Origin: Leeuwenhoekiella sp. MAR_2009_132
GTDB lineage: Bacteria > Bacteroidota > Bacteroidia > Flavobacteriales > Flavobacteriaceae
Assembly (NCBI RefSeq): GCF_000687915.1
Contig: NZ_JHZY01000002.1
Coordinates: forward strand, 1,736,001 to 1,800,000
Length of the DNA: 64,000 nucleotides
Direction: 5' to 3'
Shown here: positions 53,704-62,736 of the stretch, piece after piece
How positions within the stretch are numbered: the stretch's first letter is position 1
How the letters are laid out: each line of letters begins with the position of its first letter
Notes under the pieces: generated by a model
The model's database searches: none
What the model was told of the DNA's origin: nothing
Seen by the model: only the letters and a program-made list of their open reading frames with translations
Made by a program: the position numbers and the translations under genes

Positions 53704-54777
53704 ATGGAAGACAAATTAATGTCACGTAAAAAACCTACTTACCCTATTAATGATACACTCAAAGAGTATTTGACTAAGTATAATAGGGAAATTAAAATAC
53801 CTGTATTTTACGAAGATCTTCTCCGTTTTTCTGGCGGAATAAATATTTATGACAAGAACGATAATGATACTTTATGGATAAGTGTTTATTATTCTGAATT
53901 TGAACGCGAGGAACTTGAAGAAAGTTTAAAACGGGTATATACCATTCTACATTCAGATGGTAGTGAAAGCATGTTGCCTTTCTTAAAAGTTGCTGCGATT
54001 GACTATTGCACGTTTGGAAACTCAAAACCCTTCCGTATCAAAATAAATAATATCTATAATGATAACTATACCTACTTCTATGTTAAAAAGGCAGACGCCA
54101 GTAGAGTTTATGGTCTAGACCTCGAACACATTTTATCTCCTAACCGTATTAACTTTTTGGTTTATAAAGACACGTTGATTGAAGAGCATATAGTAGGAAT
54201 TCCCGGTGATGTTTTTATTTCTGAATATTTAGACAAATGTGATGATGTGGGCAAAGCCCAACTTGCAAAAGAATTTGTAAAATTTAACGAGCGTTGCATG
54301 ATACTACTTTTGGGTGATATGCGCTCGTATAATTATGTGGTTATTCCTACTCATGATTTTGATCATATTAAATATAAAATACGTGCTATAGATTTTGACC
54401 AGCAGTGTTTTGAAGGAAATTATAAAGTATACAAACCTCATATTTTTAAAGAAAACTTTAAAATGGTTGATCTCGTATCTAACCGTCTGCGTGATAAATC
54501 TATAGAGCAATACCGTGAGGAAGAGCGCGCAGTATTGGCTAAACGTATTATAACATCAAAAAACAGATTGCGTAGACTTCTTAAATGTATGAGTCAGGAT
54601 ACCATCTCTACCGAAGAAAACTTACACAACCTTCGTGGTCAATTGTACGAGTACACTATGGATATGAAATTTAAAAGAGCCCAATCTATGGGGCAAATTG
54701 TAAAAACAGCTCTTGCCTTTGTAAAACGTAATTATGAAGATGTGAGTATGAAGCGAATTATGCAAGCACGATATTAA
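53704..54777 (+). CDS. Unknown protein with protein-kinase-like catalytic motifs
   Basis: A 357-residue soluble protein. The ATG at 53704 is chosen because a TAnnTTTG element covers the alternative start. The middle carries LLGDMRSYNYVV (Asp205 and Asn210, spaced five as in kinase catalytic loops) and, 20 residues on, AIDFDQQCF (Asp230 and Asp232), like a metal-binding DFG-type motif. The C-terminal 100 residues are helical and basic. This fits a degenerate or atypical kinase/aminoglycoside-phosphotransferase-like fold, but I do not recognise the family. It ends at a terminator next to the trehalose genes. Confidence 0.7.
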   Translation: MEDKLMSRKKPTYPINDTLKEYLTKYNREIKIPVFYEDLLRFSGGINIYDKNDNDTLWISVYYSEFEREELEESLKRVYTILHSDGSESMLPFLKVAAIDYCTFGNSKPFRIKINNIYNDNYTYFYVKKADASRVYGLDLEHILSPNRINFLVYKDTLIEEHIVGIPGDVFISEYLDKCDDVGKAQLAKEFVKFNERCMILLLGDMRSYNYVVIPTHDFDHIKYKIRAIDFDQQCFEGNYKVYKPHIFKENFKMVDLVSNRLRDKSIEQYREEERAVLAKRIITSKNRLRRLLKCMSQDTISTEENLHNLRGQLYEYTMDMKFKRAQSMGQIVKTALAFVKRNYEDVSMKRIMQARY

Positions 54778-54780
54778 ATA

Positions 54781-54809
54781 AAAAAACCGGTCAAACGACC
54801 GGTTTTTTT
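54781..54809. terminator. Bidirectional terminator
   Basis: A perfect 12-bp stem (AAAAAACCGGTC with GACCGGTTTTTT) with an AAAC loop and T run. It lies between the convergent gene at 53704 and the GH15 gene. Confidence 0.92.
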
Positions 54810-54827
54810 ATGCTTAAGCATTACACT

Positions 54828-56627
54828 TTAATAAACGATAGGTTTAAAGTGTTCTTTATTAGTGCTGTGTTTAGAAAAATTAGCTGCGGTTTCTATAAGC
54901 GCTAAATGAGAGTAAGCCTGCGGAAAATTACCCAGCAAACGCTTTGTTTTAAAATCTATATCTTCACTAAATAAGCCTAAATGATTGCTATATGAGAGTA
55001 GCTGATCAAAATAACGAATTGCTTTTTCCTCTTCTCCTATTTTATATAAACTATCAATTAGCCAAAACGTACAAATGGTAAAAGATGAATTAGGCTCCCC
55101 AAAATCGTCATTGTTTTTATAACGATACATCAAACCGTCTTTACATAACTCCCGCTCTGTAGCCTGTACAGTCGAGATATACCGCGGGTCTTTTGCTTCT
55201 AAAAAGCCATATTGCTCCATAAGTAAAGTTGAAGCGTCTAAATCTTCAGAACCGTACGACTGCGTGTAAGCCTGCTTTTCCTCGTTCCAGGCATTTGCGC
55301 AAATATCATCGTGTATTTCTTTACGCAGATCTTCCCATTCTCCAAGATTACCGCGTTCTAAAACACAGGCTATTTTTATAGCTCGGTCTATAGCTACCCA
55401 GCATAACAGTTTTGAGAAAGTAAAATGACGGTCCTCGGTACGCAGTTCCCAGATTCCTTTATCTGCCTCTTTCCAATGTTGTTTTACAATTTTTACAATC
55501 CCCAGAATGATCATCCACAATTCTTCACTATTGTCTAGTGTAGTCTCAAACTGAACAAATTGCTGATAGATGACCTCCATCAAAATTCCGTAGATATCAT
55601 TTTGTTTTTGAACATACGCGGCATTACCTATACGTACCGGAGCAGAATTTTTATATCCAGACAGGTGGTCTAAGGTTTCTTCGGTAAGTGTTTTTTCACC
55701 GTTAATACCATACATAATCTGCATTTTCTCATCTTTGTCTGGCAGTGTATCTATGATAAATTGTAAAAATTTACGAGCAGATTTTGTGTGTCCAAGACTA
55801 GAAATTACGCGTATTACCATAGAGGCGTCCCGCACCCAGCAAAAACGGTAATCCCAGTTGCGCACTTCCCCAATAGTTTCCGGTAATGAGGTGGTAGCCG
55901 CAGCGAGTACAGCCCCAGACTTTTCAAACGTAAGAGCTTTTAGCGTGAGCGCACTTCGCATAATTTCCTTTTGATACAAACTGTATTTTGTGGTTTTATC
56001 AGACCAGTTCATCCAGTAAACTTTTGTACGCTGAAATTTTAAATACGCTCTATCCAGCGACTGTTCCATCAATTTCTCGTGATAAGACATCAAAATAAAA
56101 GCGTTGCTTTCTAATGAAATCTTAGCTCCTTCTAATATAGAACTGTGATCTATATCTGTATATAAGTATAGTGAGTCATACTTGCCTTCTTCGGTGTAAC
56201 TCTCTATATAATTTGTTTTATCAACTGTTATAGTCTTATTCTTAGCATATTCTAGTTTAGGGTCGTAATTACATACAAACGAGGGTTTCCCTTTTACCAG
56301 ACGAATAAAACGAATTATATCTGGTGGAGCGTAAAACTTACCATCTGCTTTCTCATAACGGGGCATAAAATCAAAAACCTCAAAAGCATCATCGCCATTG
56401 TCATACATGGTACGCAAAATGTTAGTATCCCACATGTATTTTTGGGTAATTGTATAGTCATCAGTTACATCAAAACTTTGAAATCCTCCTTTCTCTTCGT
56501 CAAGTAATTTTGCAAATACAGAGGGAGAATCAAAAATGGGTAAACAACACCAGTCTATTGAACCTTTGTCAGATATCAAAGCTGCACTTCTACAATTTCC
56601 TATTATTCCATAATTTAAATTATCCAT
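54828..56627 (-). CDS. GH15 family glycoside hydrolase (trehalase/glucoamylase-like)
   Basis: A 599-residue cytoplasmic enzyme of glycoside hydrolase family 15. The N-terminal domain starts NLNYGIIGNCRSAALISDKG with SIDWCCLPIFDSPSVFAKLL, and the (alpha/alpha)6 barrel carries EVRNWDYRFCWVRDASM and a C-terminal GNFPQAYSHLALI. This subgroup includes inverting trehalases. A divergent OtsAB gene 105 bp away supports trehalose as substrate, though other alpha-glucosides are possible. It has no signal peptide, so it would act on cytosolic trehalose. Confidence 0.9.
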   Translation of the reverse strand: MDNLNYGIIGNCRSAALISDKGSIDWCCLPIFDSPSVFAKLLDEEKGGFQSFDVTDDYTITQKYMWDTNILRTMYDNGDDAFEVFDFMPRYEKADGKFYAPPDIIRFIRLVKGKPSFVCNYDPKLEYAKNKTITVDKTNYIESYTEEGKYDSLYLYTDIDHSSILEGAKISLESNAFILMSYHEKLMEQSLDRAYLKFQRTKVYWMNWSDKTTKYSLYQKEIMRSALTLKALTFEKSGAVLAAATTSLPETIGEVRNWDYRFCWVRDASMVIRVISSLGHTKSARKFLQFIIDTLPDKDEKMQIMYGINGEKTLTEETLDHLSGYKNSAPVRIGNAAYVQKQNDIYGILMEVIYQQFVQFETTLDNSEELWMIILGIVKIVKQHWKEADKGIWELRTEDRHFTFSKLLCWVAIDRAIKIACVLERGNLGEWEDLRKEIHDDICANAWNEEKQAYTQSYGSEDLDASTLLMEQYGFLEAKDPRYISTVQATERELCKDGLMYRYKNNDDFGEPNSSFTICTFWLIDSLYKIGEEEKAIRYFDQLLSYSNHLGLFSEDIDFKTKRLLGNFPQAYSHLALIETAANFSKHSTNKEHFKPIVY

Positions 56628-56732
56628 AAAATATTTAAAGTTCTAAAGTTCTATTAAACGGGTAGCCTAGAAGCTATTGTTTTCCGAAATTTAAGCATTA
56701 ACAAAAAAATTAATCCGCTATCTCCTGTTTTT

Positions 56733-58940
56733 ATGAGTAAAACTATCATTATATCAAATCGACTACCCTTACAATTACAAATTGATAACAAAACAATTAA
56801 TGCGACTCCAAGTGTAGGTGGTTTAGCTACCGGAATGAAGTCTGTGCACAGAGACAGCAACGGAGTTTGGATAGGCTGGACCGGTCTAACTGAAGAAGAA
56901 ATACCGGCAAATCTGCTTGATGATGTTATCGAAGCAACTATTAAAGAACAATGTATTCCTGTATCACTTACTAAAGAAGATATAGACGGCTTCTATTACG
57001 GCTTCTCCAACCGTACCATCTGGCCGCTATTTCATTATTTTATGGAATATACTGAATTTGAAAAACAAAGTTGGCAGAGTTATGTTACCGTAAATGAAAA
57101 ATACGCAGAAGTTGTTTTAGACAATATAGAAGAAGGAGATACCGTGTGGGTGCACGATTACCAGTTAATGTTGCTTCCGGCAATGATTAAAAAGAAACGC
57201 CCTGATGTGCAAATAGGCTTTTTTCTGCATATACCCTTCCCATCTTATGAAGTATTTAGAACACTTCCGTGGAGAGAGGAAATTCTTAAAGGTTTATTAG
57301 GTTCAGACTTAATAGGCTTTCACACCTATGATTATCAGCGTCATTTTTTAAGTTCGGTGTCCCGTATTTTAAGACATGAAGTAGGGTTTAATGAGATTAC
57401 TTTAAAAGATCGCATTGTTACCGTAAACTCATTCCCTATGGGTATTGATTATAACAAATTTGCTGAAGCAGCGGCAAAACACGATGCTACTAAAAATCAG
57501 TCAGAATTACAACGTAGACTTGATCTGCATATAGATACAACCCCAGACGCTAAAATGATTCTATCTATAGACCGTCTGGATTATAGTAAAGGTATTGCCA
57601 ATCGTCTTAGAGCTTACGAGTATTTTTTAGAAAAGTACCCCGAGTTTAAAGAGAAAGTTCGTCTTGTAATGCTAGCAGTTCCCTCCCGCTCTAATGTTCC
57701 ACAATATCAATTGCTGAAAAAAGAAATTGACGAACTCGTAGGTCGTATCAACGGAAAATTTGCATCGGTAAGCTGGACGCCTATCTGGTATTTCTATCGT
57801 TCAATGCCTTTTGAAAATCTCATTGACTTGTATACTACTTGTGAAGTAGCACTGTTAACGCCTATACGTGATGGTATGAATCTGGTTGCTAAAGAATATA
57901 TTGCAACCCGCACAAATCAAACTGGTGTGCTTATTTTGAGTGAAATGGCAGGTGCTGCACAAGAAATGAGTGAAGCTTTGATTATTAACCCTAATAATTT
58001 TGAAGAAATAGCAGATGCTTTAAAGCAGGCTATAGAAATGCCCGAAGCAGAACAGGTAAAACGCAATAAATTTTTACAAAAAAGACTAAAACGTTACAAT
58101 GTAGAAAAATGGGCAGATGATTTTATGACAATCCTCAACGACACAAAACATAAATCTGATATTGTGAAAGCTATACGTATGACTGAAAATCAAGAAAATG
58201 AAATGCTTGCTGCTTATAAAGATTCTGAGAAGCGCATCCTATTTTTAGATTATGACGGCACCTTGAGAGCTTTTGTAAACAATCCCGAAGATGCAAGCCC
58301 TGATGATGATCTACTCGAATTAGTAAATACCATTCAAGCCAAACCCAATACAGAAGTGGTAATCATTAGCGGCCGGGATCGCCACACCTTAGGAACCTGG
58401 TGGCAGGATATCCCAATTACGCTAATTGCTGAGCACGGCGTCTGGAAGAGACCTACAGGAGGCGAATGGGCAGTAACAGAGAATCTAAAAAACGATTGGA
58501 TGGATACCGTGCGACCTATTTTAGAAAAGTTTGTAGACCGTACTGCAGGTACATTTATTGAAGAAAAAAACTACAGTCTGGCCTGGCATTATCGCAATGC
58601 AGATCCTGATTTAGGTGAAATTAGAGCAAGTGAGCTTTCTTCAGTTTTAAAAGAACTTTCTGCTAATAATGATTTGGGAGTTTTAGACGGAAACAAAGTT
58701 CTTGAAATTAAAAACAGTACCATTCATAAAGGAAAAGCGGTGACAAAGCATATTTTTGAAAAAGACTATACCTTTCAGTTTGCAATAGGTGATGACTGGA
58801 CAGATGAGTATATGTTTCAGGATTTGCCCAACGAGGCCTACACCATAAAAGTAGGTTTACAAAAAACAGCTGCAAAATATTATGTAGATGATACCGATCG
58901 TGTACGCGATTTATTAAAGAAATTTGCTGCTCAAGACTAA
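56733..58940 (+). CDS. otsAB: Bifunctional trehalose-6-phosphate synthase/phosphatase
   Basis: A 735-residue fusion. Residues about 1-470 are a GT20 trehalose-6-phosphate synthase (IISNRLPLQLQI, VWVHDYQLMLLPAMI, LSIDRLDYSKGIANRL, TPIRDGMNLVAKEYIA). Residues about 490-735 are a HAD-type trehalose-6-phosphate phosphatase (LFLDYDGTLRAF, VIISGRDRHTL, IGDDWTDEYMF). Together they make trehalose from UDP-glucose and glucose-6-phosphate, for osmoprotection and storage. Divergent from the GH15 gene, which probably degrades the product. Confidence 0.95.
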   Translation: MSKTIIISNRLPLQLQIDNKTINATPSVGGLATGMKSVHRDSNGVWIGWTGLTEEEIPANLLDDVIEATIKEQCIPVSLTKEDIDGFYYGFSNRTIWPLFHYFMEYTEFEKQSWQSYVTVNEKYAEVVLDNIEEGDTVWVHDYQLMLLPAMIKKKRPDVQIGFFLHIPFPSYEVFRTLPWREEILKGLLGSDLIGFHTYDYQRHFLSSVSRILRHEVGFNEITLKDRIVTVNSFPMGIDYNKFAEAAAKHDATKNQSELQRRLDLHIDTTPDAKMILSIDRLDYSKGIANRLRAYEYFLEKYPEFKEKVRLVMLAVPSRSNVPQYQLLKKEIDELVGRINGKFASVSWTPIWYFYRSMPFENLIDLYTTCEVALLTPIRDGMNLVAKEYIATRTNQTGVLILSEMAGAAQEMSEALIINPNNFEEIADALKQAIEMPEAEQVKRNKFLQKRLKRYNVEKWADDFMTILNDTKHKSDIVKAIRMTENQENEMLAAYKDSEKRILFLDYDGTLRAFVNNPEDASPDDDLLELVNTIQAKPNTEVVIISGRDRHTLGTWWQDIPITLIAEHGVWKRPTGGEWAVTENLKNDWMDTVRPILEKFVDRTAGTFIEEKNYSLAWHYRNADPDLGEIRASELSSVLKELSANNDLGVLDGNKVLEIKNSTIHKGKAVTKHIFEKDYTFQFAIGDDWTDEYMFQDLPNEAYTIKVGLQKTAAKYYVDDTDRVRDLLKKFAAQD

Positions 58941-58961
58941 AAAAAAAAGTAAAATATAACC

Positions 58962-60311
58962 ATGAAAAACGCTTACACTTTTGCATTCCTTTTGTGTTTT
59001 GGGTCTTTATTAGCCCAAAATAATGTTCCGTCACAAACAGATTTACGTATCTACGGAATCATTGACGCAGTCTCTGCTACTAATATTGAAAAAGATGTGC
59101 GTGCGCTCGCAGATTTTGGCACACGTAACACGTTTAGCGATACTCTTAGTGACACGCGCGGTATAGGTGCTGCCCGAAGATATATTAAAGCAGAATTTGA
59201 GAAAACCTCTAAAAACTGCAACTCGTGTCTTGAGGTTTTTTACCAGAAGGATTTAGTTACTCCAGAAATGGGAAATCGCATTCCTAAAGAAACCTATGTT
59301 GTAAATGTAGTTGCCATTCAGCGCGGAACTAAATATCCCAATCGTTATGTGATAATGAGCGGCGATATCGATTCGCGCGCTAGCAATACGATGGACTTTG
59401 AAACAGATGCTCCCGGAGCTAATGACAATGCCAGCGGTATGGCCGGCACTTTAGAAGCAGCTCGCGTTCTCTCTAAATATAAGTTTGAGAACAGCATAAT
59501 TTATGTTGGACTTTCTGGTGAAGAACAGGGCCTTTTTGGTGGGAAAGGTCTTGCTGATTATGCAAAACGTAAAGGCTGGGATATCATCGGAATTTTAAAT
59601 AATGACATGATAGGTAATATTGAGGGTGTTGACGGTGTAATTAGCAATCGTGATTTTAGAATTTTTTCAGAGCCCGTTCCCGCTAATGAAACTGAAAAAC
59701 AACGCAATGCTCGCAGATTTTACGGCGGTGAAGTTGATGGTATTTCACGTCAGTTAGCACGTTATATTCATAAAAATGTATCTAATTACATGCCAGAAAT
59801 GAACCCGATGATGATTTATCGTTTAGATCGTTTTGGGAGAGGTGGTCACCATAGGCCTTTTAATGATTTAGGTTTCGCTGGAATACGTATTATGGAAGCT
59901 CACGAAAATTACACACAACAACATCAAGACATTCGTATCGAAGACGGTATTGAATTTGGGGATACAGTAGAACACGTAAACTTTCCTTATGCAGCAAAGC
60001 TTACCGCAGTTAACGCGATAAATTTGGCAAGTCTTGCCTGGGCTCCTCCATCGCCCCAAACTGTTGAAATAGGTGGTATTGTTGAGGCCGATGTAAAACT
60101 TAAATGGTCTAAAGTTGATGGTGCTGCAGGCTATAAAATCTATTGGAGAGACACTACCTCACCTACCTGGGATCATAGCAGGTTTGTAGGTGATGTTTCT
60201 GAAGCAACATTAGATGGTATTGTAATAGATAATTCATTCTTTGGTGTGGCTGCCGTTGGTGCAAATGGCCACGAAAGTCTGGTTGTTTTTCCTAATGCGA
60301 TACTCCGATAG
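58962..60311 (+). CDS. Secreted M28 family zinc peptidase with C-terminal Fn3-like domain
   Basis: A 449-residue exported protein with a Sec signal peptide (cleavage after LLAQ near residue 19). The M28 core shows PGANDNASG (bridging Asp), SGEEQGLFGG (catalytic Glu pair) and NNDMIGN. The first zinc ligand, normally His in GHxD, is Asp here (GDIDS, residues 134-138), so metal binding may differ. A C-terminal beta domain (about 365-445, VKLKWSKVDGAAGYKIYWRD) is fibronectin III-like. Probably a periplasmic or surface aminopeptidase. Confidence 0.9.
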   Translation: MKNAYTFAFLLCFGSLLAQNNVPSQTDLRIYGIIDAVSATNIEKDVRALADFGTRNTFSDTLSDTRGIGAARRYIKAEFEKTSKNCNSCLEVFYQKDLVTPEMGNRIPKETYVVNVVAIQRGTKYPNRYVIMSGDIDSRASNTMDFETDAPGANDNASGMAGTLEAARVLSKYKFENSIIYVGLSGEEQGLFGGKGLADYAKRKGWDIIGILNNDMIGNIEGVDGVISNRDFRIFSEPVPANETEKQRNARRFYGGEVDGISRQLARYIHKNVSNYMPEMNPMMIYRLDRFGRGGHHRPFNDLGFAGIRIMEAHENYTQQHQDIRIEDGIEFGDTVEHVNFPYAAKLTAVNAINLASLAWAPPSPQTVEIGGIVEADVKLKWSKVDGAAGYKIYWRDTTSPTWDHSRFVGDVSEATLDGIVIDNSFFGVAAVGANGHESLVVFPNAILR

Positions 60312-60336
60312 AAATCTTTAAATAGATAAGTACTTT

Positions 60337-60344
60337 TACTTTTG
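60337..60344 (+). promoter_or_regulatory. Candidate -7 element before the M1 peptidase gene
   Basis: TACTTTTG matches TAnnTTTG exactly, about 130 bp upstream of ATG 60474. No TTG lies at the -33 position, so confidence is low. Confidence 0.3.
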
Positions 60345-60473
60345 AGAATGCTTTTAAAAATGGCTAATTCAAAAATCAATAAAGTCTAGCACATAAATTA
60401 TTAGATGCTCATTTTATATTTCAAATCAAAAAACGCTACGCTCTTGTTTAAAACTTTTAGTATTAAAAATTTA

Positions 60474-62099
60474 ATGTCAGCGCTGTTAATAATCTTACTT
60501 TTTAGCAGTTGCGCAGAGGCTCAGGCAATACAAAATAAATATACTCGTGCAGACACGCTGCGAGGAAGTATAACTCCAGAACGCGAATGGTGGGATGTAA
60601 CTCATTATGATTTAGCCGTAACTATTGAACCTGATAAAGAATTTATTTCCGGAGTAAATACAGTCAGTTATGAGGTATTAAAACCTAATCAGACACTTCA
60701 AATTGATCTGCAAAAACCTATGAAGTTAACACACGCGGCTCAAGATGGTAAGACCTTATCTTTTACCAATGAAGGTGCTGCACATTTTATAACGCTTTTA
60801 AAAAAACAAAAGAAAGGTGCAAAAAACACATTAGAACTTACTTTTGAAGGTATTCCTGTTGTTGGAGCCAGACTTCCCTGGGATGGCGGCTGGACCTGGC
60901 AAAAAGATGCCAATGGAAAAACTTTTGCAGCCAATGCAAATCAAGGGATTGGATCCTCTATTTGGTGGCCCAATAAAGATATTCCGTATGATGAGGTTAG
61001 TGGTTTAGACTTGCACTTAACCGTACCAAAGGGACTTATGGCTATAGGAAACGGTACACTTATTGATTCTACATCTACTAATGAAACGACAACCTATAAC
61101 TGGAAGGTTAAAAACCCAATCAATAGTTATGGAGTAAGTGCAAATATTGCTGATTACGCCCATTTTTCTGAAACATATACTGGCGAAAAAGGCGTATTAG
61201 ATTTAAACTATTATGTATTAAAAGAAAATCTAGAAAAGGCAAAAAAGCAATTTAAACAGGTGCCTATGATGCTCAAAGCTTTTGAGCATTGGTTTGGTCC
61301 TTATCCTTTCTACGAGGATGGCTACAAACTGGTTGAAGTGCCCTATTTAGGTATGGAGCATCAAAGTAATGTAACCTACGGAAACCGCTATGAGAATGGC
61401 TATTTAGGTCGCGATCTTTCCGGGTCTGGATGGGGATTAAAATTTGATTTTATAATTATCCACGAGTCTGGTCACGAGTGGTTTGCAAACAATATAACTA
61501 ATAAGGATGTAGCAGATATGTGGGTTCACGAAGGGTTTACTGCGTACTCAGAAAATCTATATGTTGATTATTATTTTGGAAAGGAAGCTTCTGCAGAATA
61601 TGTAATAGGTACTCGTTTTGCAATTAGCAATGACCGCCCTATTATAGGAACCTATGGGGTAGATCAGGAAGGTAGTGGTGATATGTATTATAAAGGTGCT
61701 AATATCTTGCACACATTGCGTCAACTCATTGAAGATGACGAAAAATGGCGCCAAATTTTGAGAGGATTAAATACCGAATTCTATCACCAGACGGTTACCT
61801 CTGCTCAGGTTGAAAATTATATAAGTAAAGAAAGTGGGATTAATCTAACCCAGTTTTGGGATCAGTATTTACGCACTATATTAATTCCTGAATTACAATA
61901 TAAAATCAAAGAAAACACACTAGAATTTAGATATGTTGATATCGTGGAAGGTTTTGATATGCCGGTTCAGGTCAACGTAAATGGTATAGAAAAATGGATC
62001 ACTCCAACTGCAGAATGGCAATCTGAATCATTTGAAAAAACTATTACCGATTTTAAAGTAGATCCTGATTTTTATATTGAATCAAGAGAAATAAAATAA
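60474..62099 (+). CDS. M1 family zinc metallopeptidase, probable lipoprotein
   Basis: A 541-residue gluzincin. The zinc motif is HESGHEW (His330, Glu331, His334) with a third ligand Glu about 19 residues on, in WVHEGFTAYSE. The substrate-binding GxMEN-like motif is changed to LGMEHQSN. The start is ATG 60474, because it yields a lipoprotein signal (SALLIILLFSSCAEAQ, lipid Cys near residue 13); an upstream ATG at 60405 only adds a hydrophilic stretch. Probably an outer-membrane-anchored aminopeptidase working with the M28 enzyme upstream. Confidence 0.92.
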   Translation: MSALLIILLFSSCAEAQAIQNKYTRADTLRGSITPEREWWDVTHYDLAVTIEPDKEFISGVNTVSYEVLKPNQTLQIDLQKPMKLTHAAQDGKTLSFTNEGAAHFITLLKKQKKGAKNTLELTFEGIPVVGARLPWDGGWTWQKDANGKTFAANANQGIGSSIWWPNKDIPYDEVSGLDLHLTVPKGLMAIGNGTLIDSTSTNETTTYNWKVKNPINSYGVSANIADYAHFSETYTGEKGVLDLNYYVLKENLEKAKKQFKQVPMMLKAFEHWFGPYPFYEDGYKLVEVPYLGMEHQSNVTYGNRYENGYLGRDLSGSGWGLKFDFIIIHESGHEWFANNITNKDVADMWVHEGFTAYSENLYVDYYFGKEASAEYVIGTRFAISNDRPIIGTYGVDQEGSGDMYYKGANILHTLRQLIEDDEKWRQILRGLNTEFYHQTVTSAQVENYISKESGINLTQFWDQYLRTILIPELQYKIKENTLEFRYVDIVEGFDMPVQVNVNGIEKWITPTAEWQSESFEKTITDFKVDPDFYIESREIK

Positions 62100-62100
62100 C

Positions 62101-62670
62101 ATGTCTAATCTACCGCTACTTTATTTCAAAAATGCTGAAGCATGGCGAGCGTGGTTACATTTAAATCACGATTCTAGCTCAGGAGTAGAATTAATTTTCT
62201 ATAAAGTAACCTGTGAAGAAGAAAGTATGCGATGGGAAGAGGCTGTAAAAGTTGCGATCTGTTACGGATGGATTGACAGCACGGTACGCAAACTGGATGA
62301 TAAAAGACGCAAGCAGTATTTCTGCAAACGCAAGCCAAAAAGCGTCTGGAGTGCCGTTAACAAGGGCTATGTAGAAGAACTATATAATAATGATTTAATT
62401 CATCCCAGCGGACATAAGGCTATTATAACTGCAAAAGAAAATGGTTCGTGGACAGCTCTTGACAATGTAGAAGAAGGCATTATACCTGAAGATCTACAGG
62501 TTGCATTCACTCATAACCCAGAAGCTTTTGACAATTATCAAAATTTTGCAAAGGGATATCAAAAAAGTTATCTCTACTGGCTTAATCAGGCTAAACGTCA
62601 GGATACTCGAAACAAACGCATAAACGAAATTATTAATTTATGCTTCAAAAATAAAAAGCAACGATCTTAA
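62101..62670 (+). CDS. YdeI/OmpD-associated family protein
   Basis: A 189-residue cytoplasmic protein of the YdeI family: N-terminal AWRAWLHLNHDSSSGVELIF, the conserved EAVKVAICYGWIDSTVRKLDD and YFCKRKPKSVWSAVNKGYVE blocks, and a C-terminal WLNQAKRQDTRNKRI motif. Some members were linked to bacteriocin or peptide resistance, but their function is unclear. The gene begins 1 bp after the M1 gene stop, so it is co-transcribed, and ends at a terminator. Confidence 0.9.
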   Translation: MSNLPLLYFKNAEAWRAWLHLNHDSSSGVELIFYKVTCEEESMRWEEAVKVAICYGWIDSTVRKLDDKRRKQYFCKRKPKSVWSAVNKGYVEELYNNDLIHPSGHKAIITAKENGSWTALDNVEEGIIPEDLQVAFTHNPEAFDNYQNFAKGYQKSYLYWLNQAKRQDTRNKRINEIINLCFKNKKQRS

Positions 62671-62682
62671 TAGTTAGGTTAT

Positions 62683-62716
62683 AAAAAAGCCCAGTACAAA
62701 TGTATTGGGCTTTTTT
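62683..62716. terminator. Bidirectional terminator
   Basis: A 16-bp stem with one G-T wobble (AAAAAAGCCCAGTACA with TGTATTGGGCTTTTTT) and a 2-base loop, between the convergent YdeI and mutarotase genes. Confidence 0.9.
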
Positions 62717-62736
62717 ACATTTAAGTTCATTAAAAA

